From Nemopilema nomurai (Eukaryota > Cnidaria > Scyphozoa > Rhizostomeae > Rhizostomatidae), in NCBI GenBank assembly GCA_003864495.1, contig ML133442.1:27231-91230 (forward strand): 64,000 nucleotides of DNA, written 5' to 3'. How positions within the stretch are numbered: the first letter of the stretch is position 1; the number at the start of each line of letters is the position of its first letter. The position numbers and the translations under genes are program-made. Below, one piece after another: positions 49,015 through 62,300 of this stretch. The notes beneath the pieces were generated by a model. That model was not told where the DNA came from. It saw nothing but the letters and a program-made list of their open reading frames with translations, and did not search any database.

Positions 49015-49665
49015 ACCAAAGATACTTCAGAACACCTCAAACAAACAAAACTATTTGCCTCTCACTTGACAGTTTGTCTAGATCATGCAAAGGGAACATG
49101 AGGCTTCCTCCCTTGATCCTGATTTCTAGGACAAACTAGCTATCTTGAAAACAAATTACAAATATATGAACTCTATCAAGTAATTCGTAGTACCTGTCGT
49201 CTTGAGGCCTTTTAGAAAGGCAAGTAATTCGATATAAAGATATCTTGTGTTAAAAGCTACAATGATAATCTACACGTTCATAGAAGCAAGACGACCACTT
49301 TAGTATTAAGATTAAACCAGCTATTCGTCTGTGTCTCAAAAACGTTAGGGAGAATATGGAATTCAAAAGATAAAATCTTAGGTCAGCCTTTGAATCTTGG
49401 AAAAACTGTTGCACTGACGAACTTAGAAGAAACACAAATGGCGGAAAAAGTAACTTTCTCCTGCACATGGGAAACTTAGAGTCCACCAGATCATTCTATT
49501 ATCTTTAAACCTTTCTGATTGGCTTAAACAATTTAAACAAAGCACGTGAATGGCTTGATGAGAAATTTTCTCTTTTCTAAAAACAATCATCTACATAGCA
49601 ACTGAAATTACGTTAGTTACTACGCAGGCGGAATAATACTTTATTACTTAGCGCACACTGCCGAC
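49015..49665. other. Region without a recognised gene
   Basis: It lies between the LINE break and the promoter-like cluster. No coding or repeat pattern was recognised. Confidence 0.4.
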
Positions 49666-49667
49666 AG

Positions 49668-49734
49668 CCAATCAATATTACGTCACAATCAAACAATTGT
49701 ATATAAAGGCAACACCAATCCAAATACACTTTCA
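49668..49734 (+). promoter_or_regulatory. Candidate core promoter (CCAAT, CRE-like, TATA, Inr)
   Basis: CCAAT (49668-49672), TTACGTCA (49678-49685), TATATAAAGG (49700-49709) and an initiator-like TTCAGTTG with A at 49734 fall in order with normal spacing (TATA to start about 30-34 bp). This would drive transcription to the right, into the exon-like block and then the satellite. Confidence 0.5.
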
Positions 49735-49853
49735 GTTGCATCAGGGTCCAGTCCAAACCTGGAGGATGGACCAATTAACAATGTTTCGTACAAGGGAGGC
49801 CTGACGGAAAGATCAACAAATTGGCAAGAGTTCATTGGCACAAAGAAAAATCA
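49734..49853 (+). other. Exon-like block ending in a strong splice donor
   Basis: It ends AAATCA|GTGAGTG, a near-perfect donor. Two readings are possible. As a first exon it would start at the initiator and carry only a 12-codon upstream ORF (ATG at about 49766). As an internal exon with acceptor TTTCAG| at 49735 it has an open frame for all ~39 codons (including NLEDGPINNVSYKGG), with no Met. No protein family is recognised, and the following exon is not found because the satellite begins ~300 bp downstream. Confidence 0.4.
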
Positions 49854-50073
49854 GTGAGTGGGAAATCTTTGAAATTTCATTACAATATTACCATCGTGCA
49901 ATTGCAGTTTACAAATCGATGGCACTGTAAATATTCATTTAGGGTTTAAGTAATTAGAAAAGAACCATATAAATGACAAAATCGGACTGGAGGAGCAATG
50001 GACGCAAAAGTTAAGACAAAAGAATCTCGGCTTTAGAAAAAATATTTATAGTAACAGAACCCTTCTTGATGTG

Positions 50074-50391
50074 CCTTATAAGCCCTCTTCACCCGAAAAG
50101 CAGCATTAAAGAGGAAATGCTGGACATATCTATATTAAACGAAATTCAACAATAAAGATTGTGGTTATGACTAACGAGTCGTGCACAATATGGCTGTTGA
50201 ACTTTCTTCGTTAAATAATCAACATTTAAGTGGAAATCATGCATTTATTTACGACTAAATAAAATCAGCCGTAAAGATGGTGATAAGGATGGAAGAGTAG
50301 CGCACAATAGGATAGTTCAACCTTCCTTGCACAAAAATCGTCATCGAAATGGAAATGATACATTTACATATCAAAAAGGATATTTAGCTGC
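50074..50391 (+). repeat. Diverged left-edge copies of the satellite (~119-bp period)
   Basis: Reading rightward, copies become more like the consensus: a very worn partial copy (about 50074-50153), a moderately diverged one (50154-50272) and a closer one (50273-50391). The latter two share an extra ~10 bp (GAGT..GCACAATA) missing from the main array, so their period is about 119 bp instead of 109. Confidence 0.75.
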
Positions 50392-53300
50392 AAAGATGGT
50401 GGATATTATTGCTTAGTATGGCTGTTCAACCTTCTTGGCACAAAAATCGTCATCGAAATGGAAATGATACATTTACATATCAAAAAGGATATTTAGCTGC
50501 AAAGAGGGTGGATATTATTGCTTAGTATGGCTGTTCAACCTTCTTCGCACAAAAAACGCCATTGAAGTGGAAATGATGCAGTTATATATCAAAAAGGATA
50601 TTCAGCTGCAAAGATGGTGGATATTATTGCTTAGTATGGCTGTTCAACCTTCTTCGCACAAAAATCGTCATTGAAGTGGAAATGATGCAGTTATATATCA
50701 AAAAGGATATTCAGCTGCAAAGATGGTGGATATTATTGCTTAGTATGGCTGTTCAACCTTCTTCGCACAAAAATCGTCATTGAAGTGGAAATGATGCAGT
50801 TATATATCAAAAAATTCAGCTGCAAAGATGGTGGATATTATTGCTTAGAATGGCTGTTCATCCTTCTTCGTACAAAAATCGTCATTGAAGTGGAAATGAT
50901 GCAGTTATATATCAAAAGGATATTCAGCTGCAACTATGGTGTATATTATTACTTAGTATGGCTGTTCAATCTTCTTCGCACAAAAATCGTCATTGAAGTG
51001 GAAATGATGCAGTTATATATCAAAAAGGATATTCAGCTGCAAAGATGGTGGATATTATTGCTTAGTATGGCTGTTCAACCTTCTTCGCACAAAAATCGTC
51101 ATTGAAGTGGAAATGATGCAGTTATATATCAAAAAGGAATTCAGCTGCAAAGATGGTGGATATTATTGCTTAGTATGGCTGTTCAACCTTCTTCGCACAA
51201 AAATCGTCATTGAAGTGGAAATGATGCAGTTATATATCAAAAGGATATTCAGCTGCAAAGATGGTGGATATTATTGCTTAGTATGGCTGTTCAACCTTCT
51301 TCGCACAAAATCGTCATTGAAGTGGAAATGATGCAGTTATATATCAAAAAGGATATTCAGCTGCAAAGATGGTGGATATTATTGCTTAGTATGGCTGTTC
51401 AACCTTCTTCGCACAAAAATCGTCATTGAAGTGGAAATGATGCAGTTATATATCAAAAAGGATATTCAGCTGCAAAGATGGTGGATATTATTTTAGTATG
51501 GCTGTTCAACCTTCTTCGCACAAAAATCGTCATTGAAGTGGAAATGATGCAGTTATATATCAAAAAGGATATTCAGCTGCAAAGATGGTGGATATTATTG
51601 CTTAGTATGGCTGTTCAACCTTCTTCGCACAAAAATCGTCATTGAAGTGGAAATGATGCAGTTATATATCAAAAAGGATATTCAGCTGCAAAGATGGTGG
51701 ATATTATTGCTTAGTATGGCTGTTCAACCTTCTTCGCACAAAAATCGTCATTGAAGTGGAAATGATGCAGTTATATATCAAAAAGGATATTCAGCTGCAA
51801 AGATGGTGGATATTATGCTTAGTATGGCTGTTCAACCTTCTTCGCACAAAAATCGTCATTGAAGTGGAAATGATGCAGTTATATATCAAAAAGGATATTC
51901 AGCTGCAAAGATGGTGGATATTATTGCTTAGTATGGCTGTTCAACCTTCTTCGCACAAAAATCGTCATTGAAGTGGAAATGATGCAGTTATATATCAAAA
52001 AGGATATTCAGCTGCAAAGATGGTGGATATTATTGCTTAGTATGGCTGTTCAACCTTCTTCGCACAAAAATCGGTCATTGAAGTGGAAATGATGCAGTTA
52101 TATATCAAAAAGGATATTCAGCTGCAAAGATGGTGGATATTATTGCTTAGTATGGCTGTTCAACCTTCTTCGCACAAAAATCGTCATTGAAGTGGAAATG
52201 ATGCAGTTATATATCAAAAAGGATATTCAGCTGCAAAGATGGTGGATATTATTGCTTAGTATGGCTGTTCAACCTTCTTCGCACAAAAATCGTCATTGAA
52301 GTGGAAATGATGCAGTTATATATCAAAAAGGATATTCAGCTGCAAAGATGGTGGATATATTGCTTAGTATGGCTGTTCAACCTTCTTCGCAAAAAATCGT
52401 CATTGAAGTGGAAATGATGCAGTTATATATCAAAAAGGATATTCAGCTGCAAAGATGGTGGATATATTGCTTAGTATGGCTGTTCAACCTTCTTCGCACA
52501 AAAATCGTCATTGAAGTGGAAATGATGCAGTTATATATCAAAAAGGATATTCAGCTGCAAAGATGGTGGATATATTGCTTAGTATGGCTGTTCAACCTTC
52601 TTCGCACAAAAATCGTCATTGAAGTGGAAATGATGCAGTTATATATCAAAAAGGATATTCAGCTGCAAAGATGGTGGATATATTGCTTAGTATGGCTGTT
52701 CAACCTTCTTCGCACAAAAATCGTCATTGAAGTGGAAATGATGCAGTTATATATCAAAAAGGATATTCAGCTGCAAAGATGGTGGATATTATTGCTTAGT
52801 ATGGCTGTTCAACCTTCTTCGCACAAAAATCGTCATTGAAGTGGAAATGATGCAGTTATATATCAAAAAGGATATTCAGCTGCAAAGATGGTGGATATTA
52901 TTGCTTAGTATGGCTGTTCAACCTTCTTCGCACAAAAATCGTCATTGAAGTGGAAATGATGCAGTTATATATCAAAAAGGATATTCAGCTGCAAAGATGG
53001 TGGATATATTTGCTTAGTATGGCTGTTCAACCTTCTTCGCACAAAAATCGTCATTGAAGTGGAAATGATGCAGTTATATATCAAAAAGGATATTCAGCTG
53101 CAAAGATGGTGGATATTATTGCTTAGTATGGCTGTTCAACCTTCTTCGCACAAAAATCGTCATTGAAGTGGAAATGATGCAGTTATATATCAAAAAGGAT
53201 ATTCAGCTGCAAAGATGGTGGATATTATTGCTTAGTATGGCTGTTCAACCTTCTTCGCACAAAAATCGTCATTGAAGTGGAAATGATGCAGTTATATATC

Positions 53301-56300
53301 AAAAAGGATATTCAGCTGCAAAGATGGTGGATATTATTGCTTAGTATGGCTGTTCAACCTTCTTCGCACAAAAATCGTCATTGAAGTGGAAATGATGCAG
53401 TTATATATCAAAAAGGATATTCAGCTGCAAAGATGGTGGATATTATTGCTTAGTATGGCTGTTCAACCTTCTTCGCACAAAAATCGTCATTGAAGTGGAA
53501 ATGATGCAGTTATATATAAAAAGGATATTCAGCTGCAAAGATGGTGGATATTATTGCTTAGTATGGCTGTTCAACCTTCTTCGCACAAAAATCGTCATTG
53601 AAGTGGAAATGATGCAGTTATATATCAAAAAGGATATTCAGCTGCAAAGATGGTGGATATTATTGCTTAGTATGGCTGTTCAACCTTCTTCGCACAAAAA
53701 TCGTCATTGAAGTGGAAATGATGCAGTTATATATCAAAAAGGATATTCAGCTGCAAAGATGGTGGATATTATTGCTTAGTATGGCTGTTCAACCTTCTTC
53801 GCACAAAAATCGTCATTGAAGTGGAAATGATGCAGTTATATATCAAAAAGGATATTCAGCTGCAAAGATGGTGGATATATTGCTTAGTATGGCTGTTCAA
53901 CCTTCTTCGCACAAAAATCGTCATTGAAGTGGAAATGATGCAGTTATATATCAAAAAGGATATTCAGCTGCAAAGATGGTGGATATTATTGCTTAGTATG
54001 GCTGTTCAACCTTCTTCGCACAAAAATCGTCATTGAAGTGGAAATGATGCAGTTATATATCAAAAAGGATATTCAGCTGCAAAGATGGTGGATATTATTG
54101 CTTAGTATGGCTGTTCAACCTTCTTCGCACAAAAATCGTCATTGAATGGAAATGATGCAGTTATATATCAAAAAGGATATTCAGCTGCAAAGATGGTGGA
54201 TATTATTGCTTAGTATGGCTGTTCAACCTTCTTCGCACAAAAATCGTCATTGAAGTGGAAATGATGCAGTTATATATCAAAAAGGATATTCAGCTGCAAA
54301 GATGGTGGATATTATTGCTTAGTATGGCTGTTCAACCTTCTTCGCACAAAAATCGTCATTGAAGTGGAAATGATGCAGTTATATATCAAAAAGGATATTC
54401 AGCTGCAAAGATGGTGGATATTATTGCTTAGTATGGCTGTTCAACCTTCTTCGCACAAAAATCGTCATTGAAGTGGAAATGATGCAGTTATATATCAAAA
54501 AGGATATTCAGCTGCAAAGATGGTGGATATTATTGCTTAGTATGGCTGTTCAACCTTCTTCGCACAAAAATCGTCATTGAAGTGGAAATGATGCAGTTAT
54601 ATATCAAAAAGGATATTCAGCTGCAAAGATGGTGGATATTATTGCTTAGTATGGCTGTTCAACCTTCTTCGCAAAAAATCGTCATTGAAGTGGAAATGAT
54701 GCAGTTATATATCAAAAAGGATATTCAGCTGCAAAGATGGTGGATATTATTGCTTAGTATGGCTGTTCAACCTTCTTCGCACAAAAATCGTCATTGAAGT
54801 GGAAATGATGCAGTTATATATCAAAAAGGATATTCAGCTGCAAAGATGGTGGATATTATTGCTTAGTATGGCTGTTCAACCTTCTTCGCACAAAAATCGT
54901 CATTGAAGTGGAAATGATGCAGTTATATATCAAAAAGGATATTCAGCTGCAAAGATGGTGGATATTATTGCTTAGTATGGCTGTTCAACCTTCTTCGCAC
55001 AAAAATCGTCATTGAAGTGGAAATGATGCAGTTATATATCAAAAAGGATATTCAGCTGCAAAGATGGTGGATATTATTGCTTAGTATGGCTGTTCAACCT
55101 TCTTCGCACAAAAATCGTCATTGAATGGAAATGATGCAGTTATATATCAAAAAGGATATTCAGCTGCAAAGATGGTGGATATTATTGCTTAGTATGGCTG
55201 TTCAACCTTCTTCACAAAAATCGTCATTGAAGTGGAAATGATGCAGTTATATATCAAAAAGGATATTCAGCTGCAAAGATGGTGGATATTATTGCTTAGT
55301 ATGGCTGTTCAACCTTCTTCGCACAAAAATCGTCATTGAAGTGGAAATGATGCAGTTATATATCAAAAAGGATATTCAGCTGCAAAGATGGTGGATATTA
55401 TTGCTTAGTATGGCTGTTCAACCTTCTTCGCACAAAAATCGTCATTGAAGTGGAAATGATGCAGTTATATATCAAAAAGGATATTCAGCTGCAAAGATGG
55501 TGGATATTATTGCTTAGTATGGCTGTTCAACCTTCTTCGCAAAAAATCGTCATTGAAGTGGAAATGATGCAGTTATATATCAAAAAGGATATTCAGCTGC
55601 AAAGATGGTGGATATTATTGCTTAGTATTGTTCAACCTTCTTCGCACAAAAATCGTCATTGAAGTGGAAATGATGCAGTTATATATCAAAAAGGATATTC
55701 AGCTGCAAAGATGGTGGATATTATTGCTTAGTATGGCTGTTCAACCTTCTTCGCACAAAAATCGTCATTGAAGTGGAAATGATGCAGTTATATATCAAAA
55801 AGGATATTCAGCTGCAAAGATGGTGGATATTATTGCTTAGTATGGCTGTTCAACCTTCTTCGCACAAAAATCGTCATTGAAGTGGAAATGATGCAGTTAT
55901 ATATCAAAAAGGATATTCAGCTGCAAAGATGGTGGATATTATTGCTTAGTATGGCTGTTCAACCTTCTTCACAAAAATCGTCATTGAATGGAAATGATGC
56001 AGTTATATATCAAAAAGGATATTCAGCTGCAAAGATGGTGGATATTATTGCTTAGTATGGCTGTTCAACCTTCTTCGCACAAAAATCGTCATTGAAGTGG
56101 AAATGATGCAGTTATATATCAAAAAGGATATTCAGCTGCAAAGATGGTGGATATTATTGCTTAGTATGGCTGTTCAACCTTCTTCGCACAAAAATCGTCA
56201 TTGAAGTGGAAATGATGCAGTTATATATCAAAAAGGATATTCAGCTGCAAAGATGGTGGATATTATTGCTTAGTATGGCTGTTCAACCTTCTTCGCAAAA

Positions 56301-59300
56301 ATCGTCATTGAAGTGGAAATGATGCAGTTATATATCAAAAAGGATATTCAGCTGCAAAGATGGTGGATATTATTGCTTAGTATGGCTGTTCAACCTTCTT
56401 CGCACAAAAATCGTCATTGAAGTGGAAATGATGCAGTTATATATCAAAAGGATATTCAGCTGCAAAGATGGTGGATATTATTGCTTAGTATGGCTGTTCA
56501 ACCTTCTTCGCACAAAAATCGTCATGAAATGGAAATGATGCAGTTATATATCAAAAAGGATATTCAGCTGCAAAGAGATGGTGGATGTGGATATTATTGC
56601 TTAGTATGGCTGTTCAACCTTCTTCGCACAAAAATCGTCATTGAATGGAAATGATGCAGTTATATATCAAAAAGGATATTCAGCTGCAAAGATGGTGGAT
56701 ATTATTGCTTAGTATGGCTGTTCAACCTTCTTCGCAAAAAATCGTCATTGAAGTGGAAATGATGCAGTTATATATCAAAAAGGATATTCAGCTGCAAAGA
56801 TGGTGGATATTATTGCTTAGTATGGCTGTTCAACCTTCTTCGCACAAAAATCGTCATTGAAGTGGAAATGATGCAGTTATATATCAAAAAGGATATTCAG
56901 CTGCAAAGATGGTGGATATTATTGCTTAGTATGGCTGTTCAACCTTCTTCGCACAAAAATCGTCATTGAAGTGGAAATGATGCAGTTATATATCAAAAAG
57001 GATATTCAGCTGCAAAGATGGTGGATATTATTGCTTAGTATGGCTGTTCAACCTTCTTCGCACAAAAATCGTCATTGAAGTGGAAATGATGCAGTTATAT
57101 ATCAAAAAGGATATTCAGCTGCAAAGATGGTGGATATTATTGCTTAGTATGGCTGTTCAACCTTCTTCGCACAAAAATCGTCATTGAAGTGGAAATGATG
57201 CAGTTATATATCAAAAAGGATATTCAGCTGCAAAGATGGTGGATATTATTGCTTAGTATGGCTGTTCAACCTTCTTCGCACAAAAATCGTCATTGAAGTG
57301 GAAATGATGCAGTTATATATCAAAAAGGATATTCAGCTGCAAAGATGGTGGATATTATTGCTTAGTATGGCTGTTCAACCTTCTTCGCACAAAAATCGTC
57401 ATTGAAGTGGAAATGATGCAGTTATATATCAAAAAGGATATTCAGCTGCAAAGATGGTGGATATTATTGCTTAGTATGGCTGTTCAACCTTCTTCGCACA
57501 AAAATCGTCATTGAAGTGGAAATGATGCAGTTATATATCAAAAAGGATATTCAGCTGCAAAGATGGTGGATATTATTGCTTAGTATGGCTGTTCAACCTT
57601 CTTCGCAAAAATCGTCATTGAAGTGGAAATGATGCAGTTATATATCAAAAAGGATATTCAGCTGCAAAGATGGTGGATATTATTGCTTAGTATGGCTGTT
57701 CAACCTTCTTCGCACAAAAATCGTCATTGAAGTGGAAATGATGCAGTTATATATCAAAAAGGATATTCAGCTGCAAAGATGGTGGATATTATTGCTTAGT
57801 ATGGCTGTTCAACCTTCTTCGCACAAAAATCGTCATTGAAGTGGAAATGATGCAGTTATATATCAAAAAGGATATTCAGCTGCAAAGATGGTGGATATTA
57901 TTGCTTAGTATGGCTGTTCAACCTTCTTCGCACAAAAATCGTCATTGAAGTGGAAATGATGCAGTTATATATCAAAAAGGATATTCAGCTGCAAAGATGG
58001 TGGATATTATTGCTTAGTATGGCTGTTCAACCTTCTTCGCACAAAAATCGTCATTGAAGTGGAAATGATGCAGTTATATATCAAAAAGGATATTCAGCTG
58101 CAAAGATGGTGGATATTATTGCTTAGTATGGCTGTTCAACCTTCTTCGCACAAAAATCGTCATTGAAGTGGAAATGATGCAGTTATATATCAAAAAGGAT
58201 ATTCAGCTGCAAAGATGGTGGATATTATTGCTTAGTATGGCTGTTCAACCTTCTTCGCACAAAAATCGTCATGAATGGAAATGATGCAGTTATATATCAA
58301 AAAGGATATTCAGCTGCAAAGATGGTGGATATTATTGCTTAGTATGGCTGTTCAACCTTCTTCGCACAAAAATCGTCATTGAAGTGGAAATGATGCAGTT
58401 ATATATCAAAAAGGATATTCAGCTGCAAAGATGGTGGATTATTGCTTAGTATGGCTGTTCAACCTTCTTCGCACAAAAATCGTCATTGAATGGAAATGAT
58501 GCAGTTATATATCAAAAAGGATATTCAGCTGCAAAGATGGTGGATATTATTGCTTAGTATGGCTGTTCAACCTTCTTCGCACAAAAATCGTCATTGAAGT
58601 GGAAATGATGCAGTTATATATCAAAAAGGATATTCAGCTGCAAAGATGGTGGATATTATTGCTTAGTATGGCTGTTCAACCTTCTTCGCACAAAAATCGT
58701 CATTGAATGGAAATGATGCAGTTATATATCAAAAAGGATATTCAGCTGCAAAGATGGTGGATATTATTGCTTAGTATGGCTGTTCAACCTTCTTCGCAAA
58801 AATCGTCATTGAAGTGGAAATGATGCAGTTATATATCAAAAAGGATATTCAGCTGCAAAGATGGTGGATATTATTGCTTAGTATGGCTGTTCAACCTTCT
58901 TCGCACAAAATCGTCATTGAAGTGGAAATGATGCAGTTATATATCAAAAAGGATATTCAGCTGCAAAGATGTGGATATTATTGCTTAGTATGGCTGTTCA
59001 ACCTTCTTCGCACAAAAATCGTCATTGAAGTGGAAATGATGCAGTTATATATCAAAAAGGATATTCAGCTGCAAAGATGGTGGATATTATTGCTTAGTAT
59101 GGCTGTTCAACCTTCTTCGCACAAAAATCGTCATGAATGGAAATGATGCAGTTATATATCAAAAAGGATATTCAGCTGCAAAGATGGTGGATATTATTGC
59201 TTAGTATGGCTGTTCAACCTTCTTCGCACAAAAATCGTCATTGAAGTGGAAATGATGCAGTTATATATCAAAAAGGATATTCAGCTGCAAAGATGGTGGA

Positions 59301-62300
59301 TATTATTGCTTAGTATGGCTGTTCAACCTTCTTCGCACAAAAATCGTCATGAAGTGGAAATGATGCAGTTATATATCAAAAAGGATATTCAGCTGCAAAG
59401 ATGGTGGATATTATTGCTTAGTATGGCTGTTCAACCTTCTTCGCACAAAAATCGTCATGAATGGAAATGATGCAGTTATATATCAAAAAGGATATTCAGC
59501 TGCAAAGATGGTGGATATTATTGCTTAGTATGGCTGTTCAACCTTCTTCGCACAAAAATCGTCATTGAAGTGGAAATGATGCAGTTATATATCAAAAAGG
59601 ATATTCAGCTGCAAAGATGGTGGATATTATTGCTTAGTATGGCTGTTCAACCTTCTTCGCACAAAAATCGTCATTGAAGTGGAAATGATGCAGTTATATA
59701 TCAAAAAGGATATTCAGCTGCAAAGATGGTGGATATTATTGCTTAGTATGGCTGTTCAACCTTCTTCGCACAAAAATCGTCATCGAAATGGAAATGATGC
59801 AGTTATATATCAAAAAGGATATTCAGCTGCAAAGATGGTGGATATTATTGCTTAGTATGGCTGTTCAACCTTCTTCGCACAAAAATCGTCATTGAAGTGG
59901 AAATGATGCAGTTATATATCAAAAAGGATATTCAGCTGCAAAGATGGTGGATATTATTGCTTAGTATGGCTGTTCAACCTTCTTCGCACAAAAATCGTCA
60001 TTGAAGTGGAAATGATGCAGTTATATATCAAAAAGGATATTCAGCTGCAAAGATGGTGGATATTATTGCTTAGTATGGTTGTCAACCTTCTTCGCACAAA
60101 AATCGTCATTGAAGTGGAAATGATGCAGTTATATATCAAAAAGGATATTCAGCTGCAAAGATGGTGGATATTATTGCTTAGTATGGCTGTTCAACCTTCT
60201 TCGCACAAAAATCGTCATGAATGGAAATGATGCAGTTATATATCAAAAAGGATATTCAGCTGCAAAGATGGTGGATATTATTGCTTAGTATGGCTGTTCA
60301 ACCTTCTTCGCACAAAAATCGTCATGAATGGAAATGATGCAGTTATATATCAAAAAGGATATTCAGCTGCAAAGATGGTGGATATTATTGCTTAGTATGG
60401 CTGTTCAACCTTCTTCGCACAAAAATCGTCATTGAAGTGGAAATGATGCAGTTATATATCAAAAAGGATATTCAGCTGCAAAGATGGTGGATATTATTGC
60501 TTAGTATGGCTGTTCAACCTTCTTCGCACAAAAATCGTCATTGAAGTGGAAATGATGCAGTTATATATCAAAAAGGATATTCAGCTGCAAAGATGGTGGA
60601 TATTATTGCTTAGTATGGCTGTTCAACCTTCTTCGCACAAAAATCGTCATTGAAGTGGAAATGATGCAGTTATATATCAAAAAGGATATTCAGCTGCAAA
60701 GATGGTGGATATTATTGCTTAGTATGGCTGTTCAACCTTCTTCGCACAAAAATCGTCATTGAATGGAAATGATGCAGTTATATATCAAAAAGGATATTCA
60801 GCTGCAAAGATGGTGGATATTATTGCTTAGTATGGCTGTTCAACCTTCTTCGCACAAAAATCGTCATGAATGGAAATGATGCAGTTATATATCAAAAAGG
60901 ATATTCAGCTGCAAAGATGGTGGATATTATTGCTTAGTATGGCTGTTCAACCTTCTTCGCACAAAAATCGTCATTGAAATGGAAATGATGCAGTTATATA
61001 TCAAAAAGGATATTCAGCTGCAAAGATGGTGGATATTATTGCTTAGTATGGCTGTTCAACCTTCTTCGCACAAAAATCGTCATTGAATGGAAATGATGCA
61101 GTTATATATCAAAAAGGATATTCAGCTGCAAAGATGGTGGATATTATTGCTTAGTATGGCTGTCAACCTTCTTCGCACAAAAATCGTCATGAATGGAAAT
61201 GATGCAGTTATATATCAAAAAGGATATTCAGCTGCAAAGATGGTGGATATTATTGCTTAGTATGGCTGTCAACCTTCTTCGCACAAAAATCGTCATTGAA
61301 GTGGAAATGATGCAGTTATATATCAAAAAGGATATTCAGCTGCAAAGATGGTGGATATTATTGCTTAGTATGGCTGTTCAACCTTCTTCGCACAAAAATC
61401 GTCATTGAATGGAAATGATGCAGTTATATATCAAAAAGGATATTCAGCTGCAAAGATGGTGGATATTATTGCTTAGTATGGCTGTTCAACCTTCTTCGCA
61501 CAAAAATCGTCATCGAATGGAAATGATGCAGTTATATATCAAAAAGGATATTCAGCTGCAAAGATGGTGGATATTATTGCTTAGTATGGCTGTTCAACCT
61601 TCTTCGCACAAAAATCGTCATTGAAGTGGAAATGATGCAGTTATATATCAAAAAGGATATTCAGCTGCAAAGATGGTGGATATTATTGCTTAGTATGGCT
61701 GTCAACCTTCTTCGCACAAAAATCGTCATTGAAGTGGAAATGATGCAGTTATATATCAAAAGGATATTCAGCTGCAAAGATGGTGGATATTATTGCTTAG
61801 TATGGCTGTTCAACCTTCTTCGCACAAAAATCGTCATTGAAGTGGAAATGATGCAGTTATATATCAAAAGGATATTCAGCTGCAAAGATGGTGGATATTA
61901 TTGCTTAGTATGGCTGTTCAACCTTCTTCGCACAAAAATCGTCATGAAATGGAAATGATGCAGTTATATATCAAAAAGGATATTCAGCTGCAAAGATGGT
62001 GGATATTATTGCTTAGTATGGCTGTTCAACCTTCTTCGCACAAAAATCGTCATCGAAGTGGAAATGATGCAGTTATATATCAAAAGGATATTCAGCTGCA
62101 AAGATGGTGGATATTATTGCTTAGTATGGCTGTCAACCTTCTTCGCACAAAAATCGTCATTGAAGTGGAAATGATGCAGTTATATATCAAAAAGGATTTC
62201 AGCTGCAAAGATGGTGGATATTATTGCTTAGTATGGTTGTTCAACCTTCTTCGCACAAAAATCGTCATTGAAGTGGAAATGATGCAGTTATATATCAAAA

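Noticed and set aside
52348..52839. 163-codon open frame (and many of 70-163 codons) with repeated MQLYIKKDIQLQRWW
   Set aside because: It arises from consecutive 108-bp satellite units that lost one base; frame depends on indels and there is no conserved start or end. Satellite, not a repeat protein.
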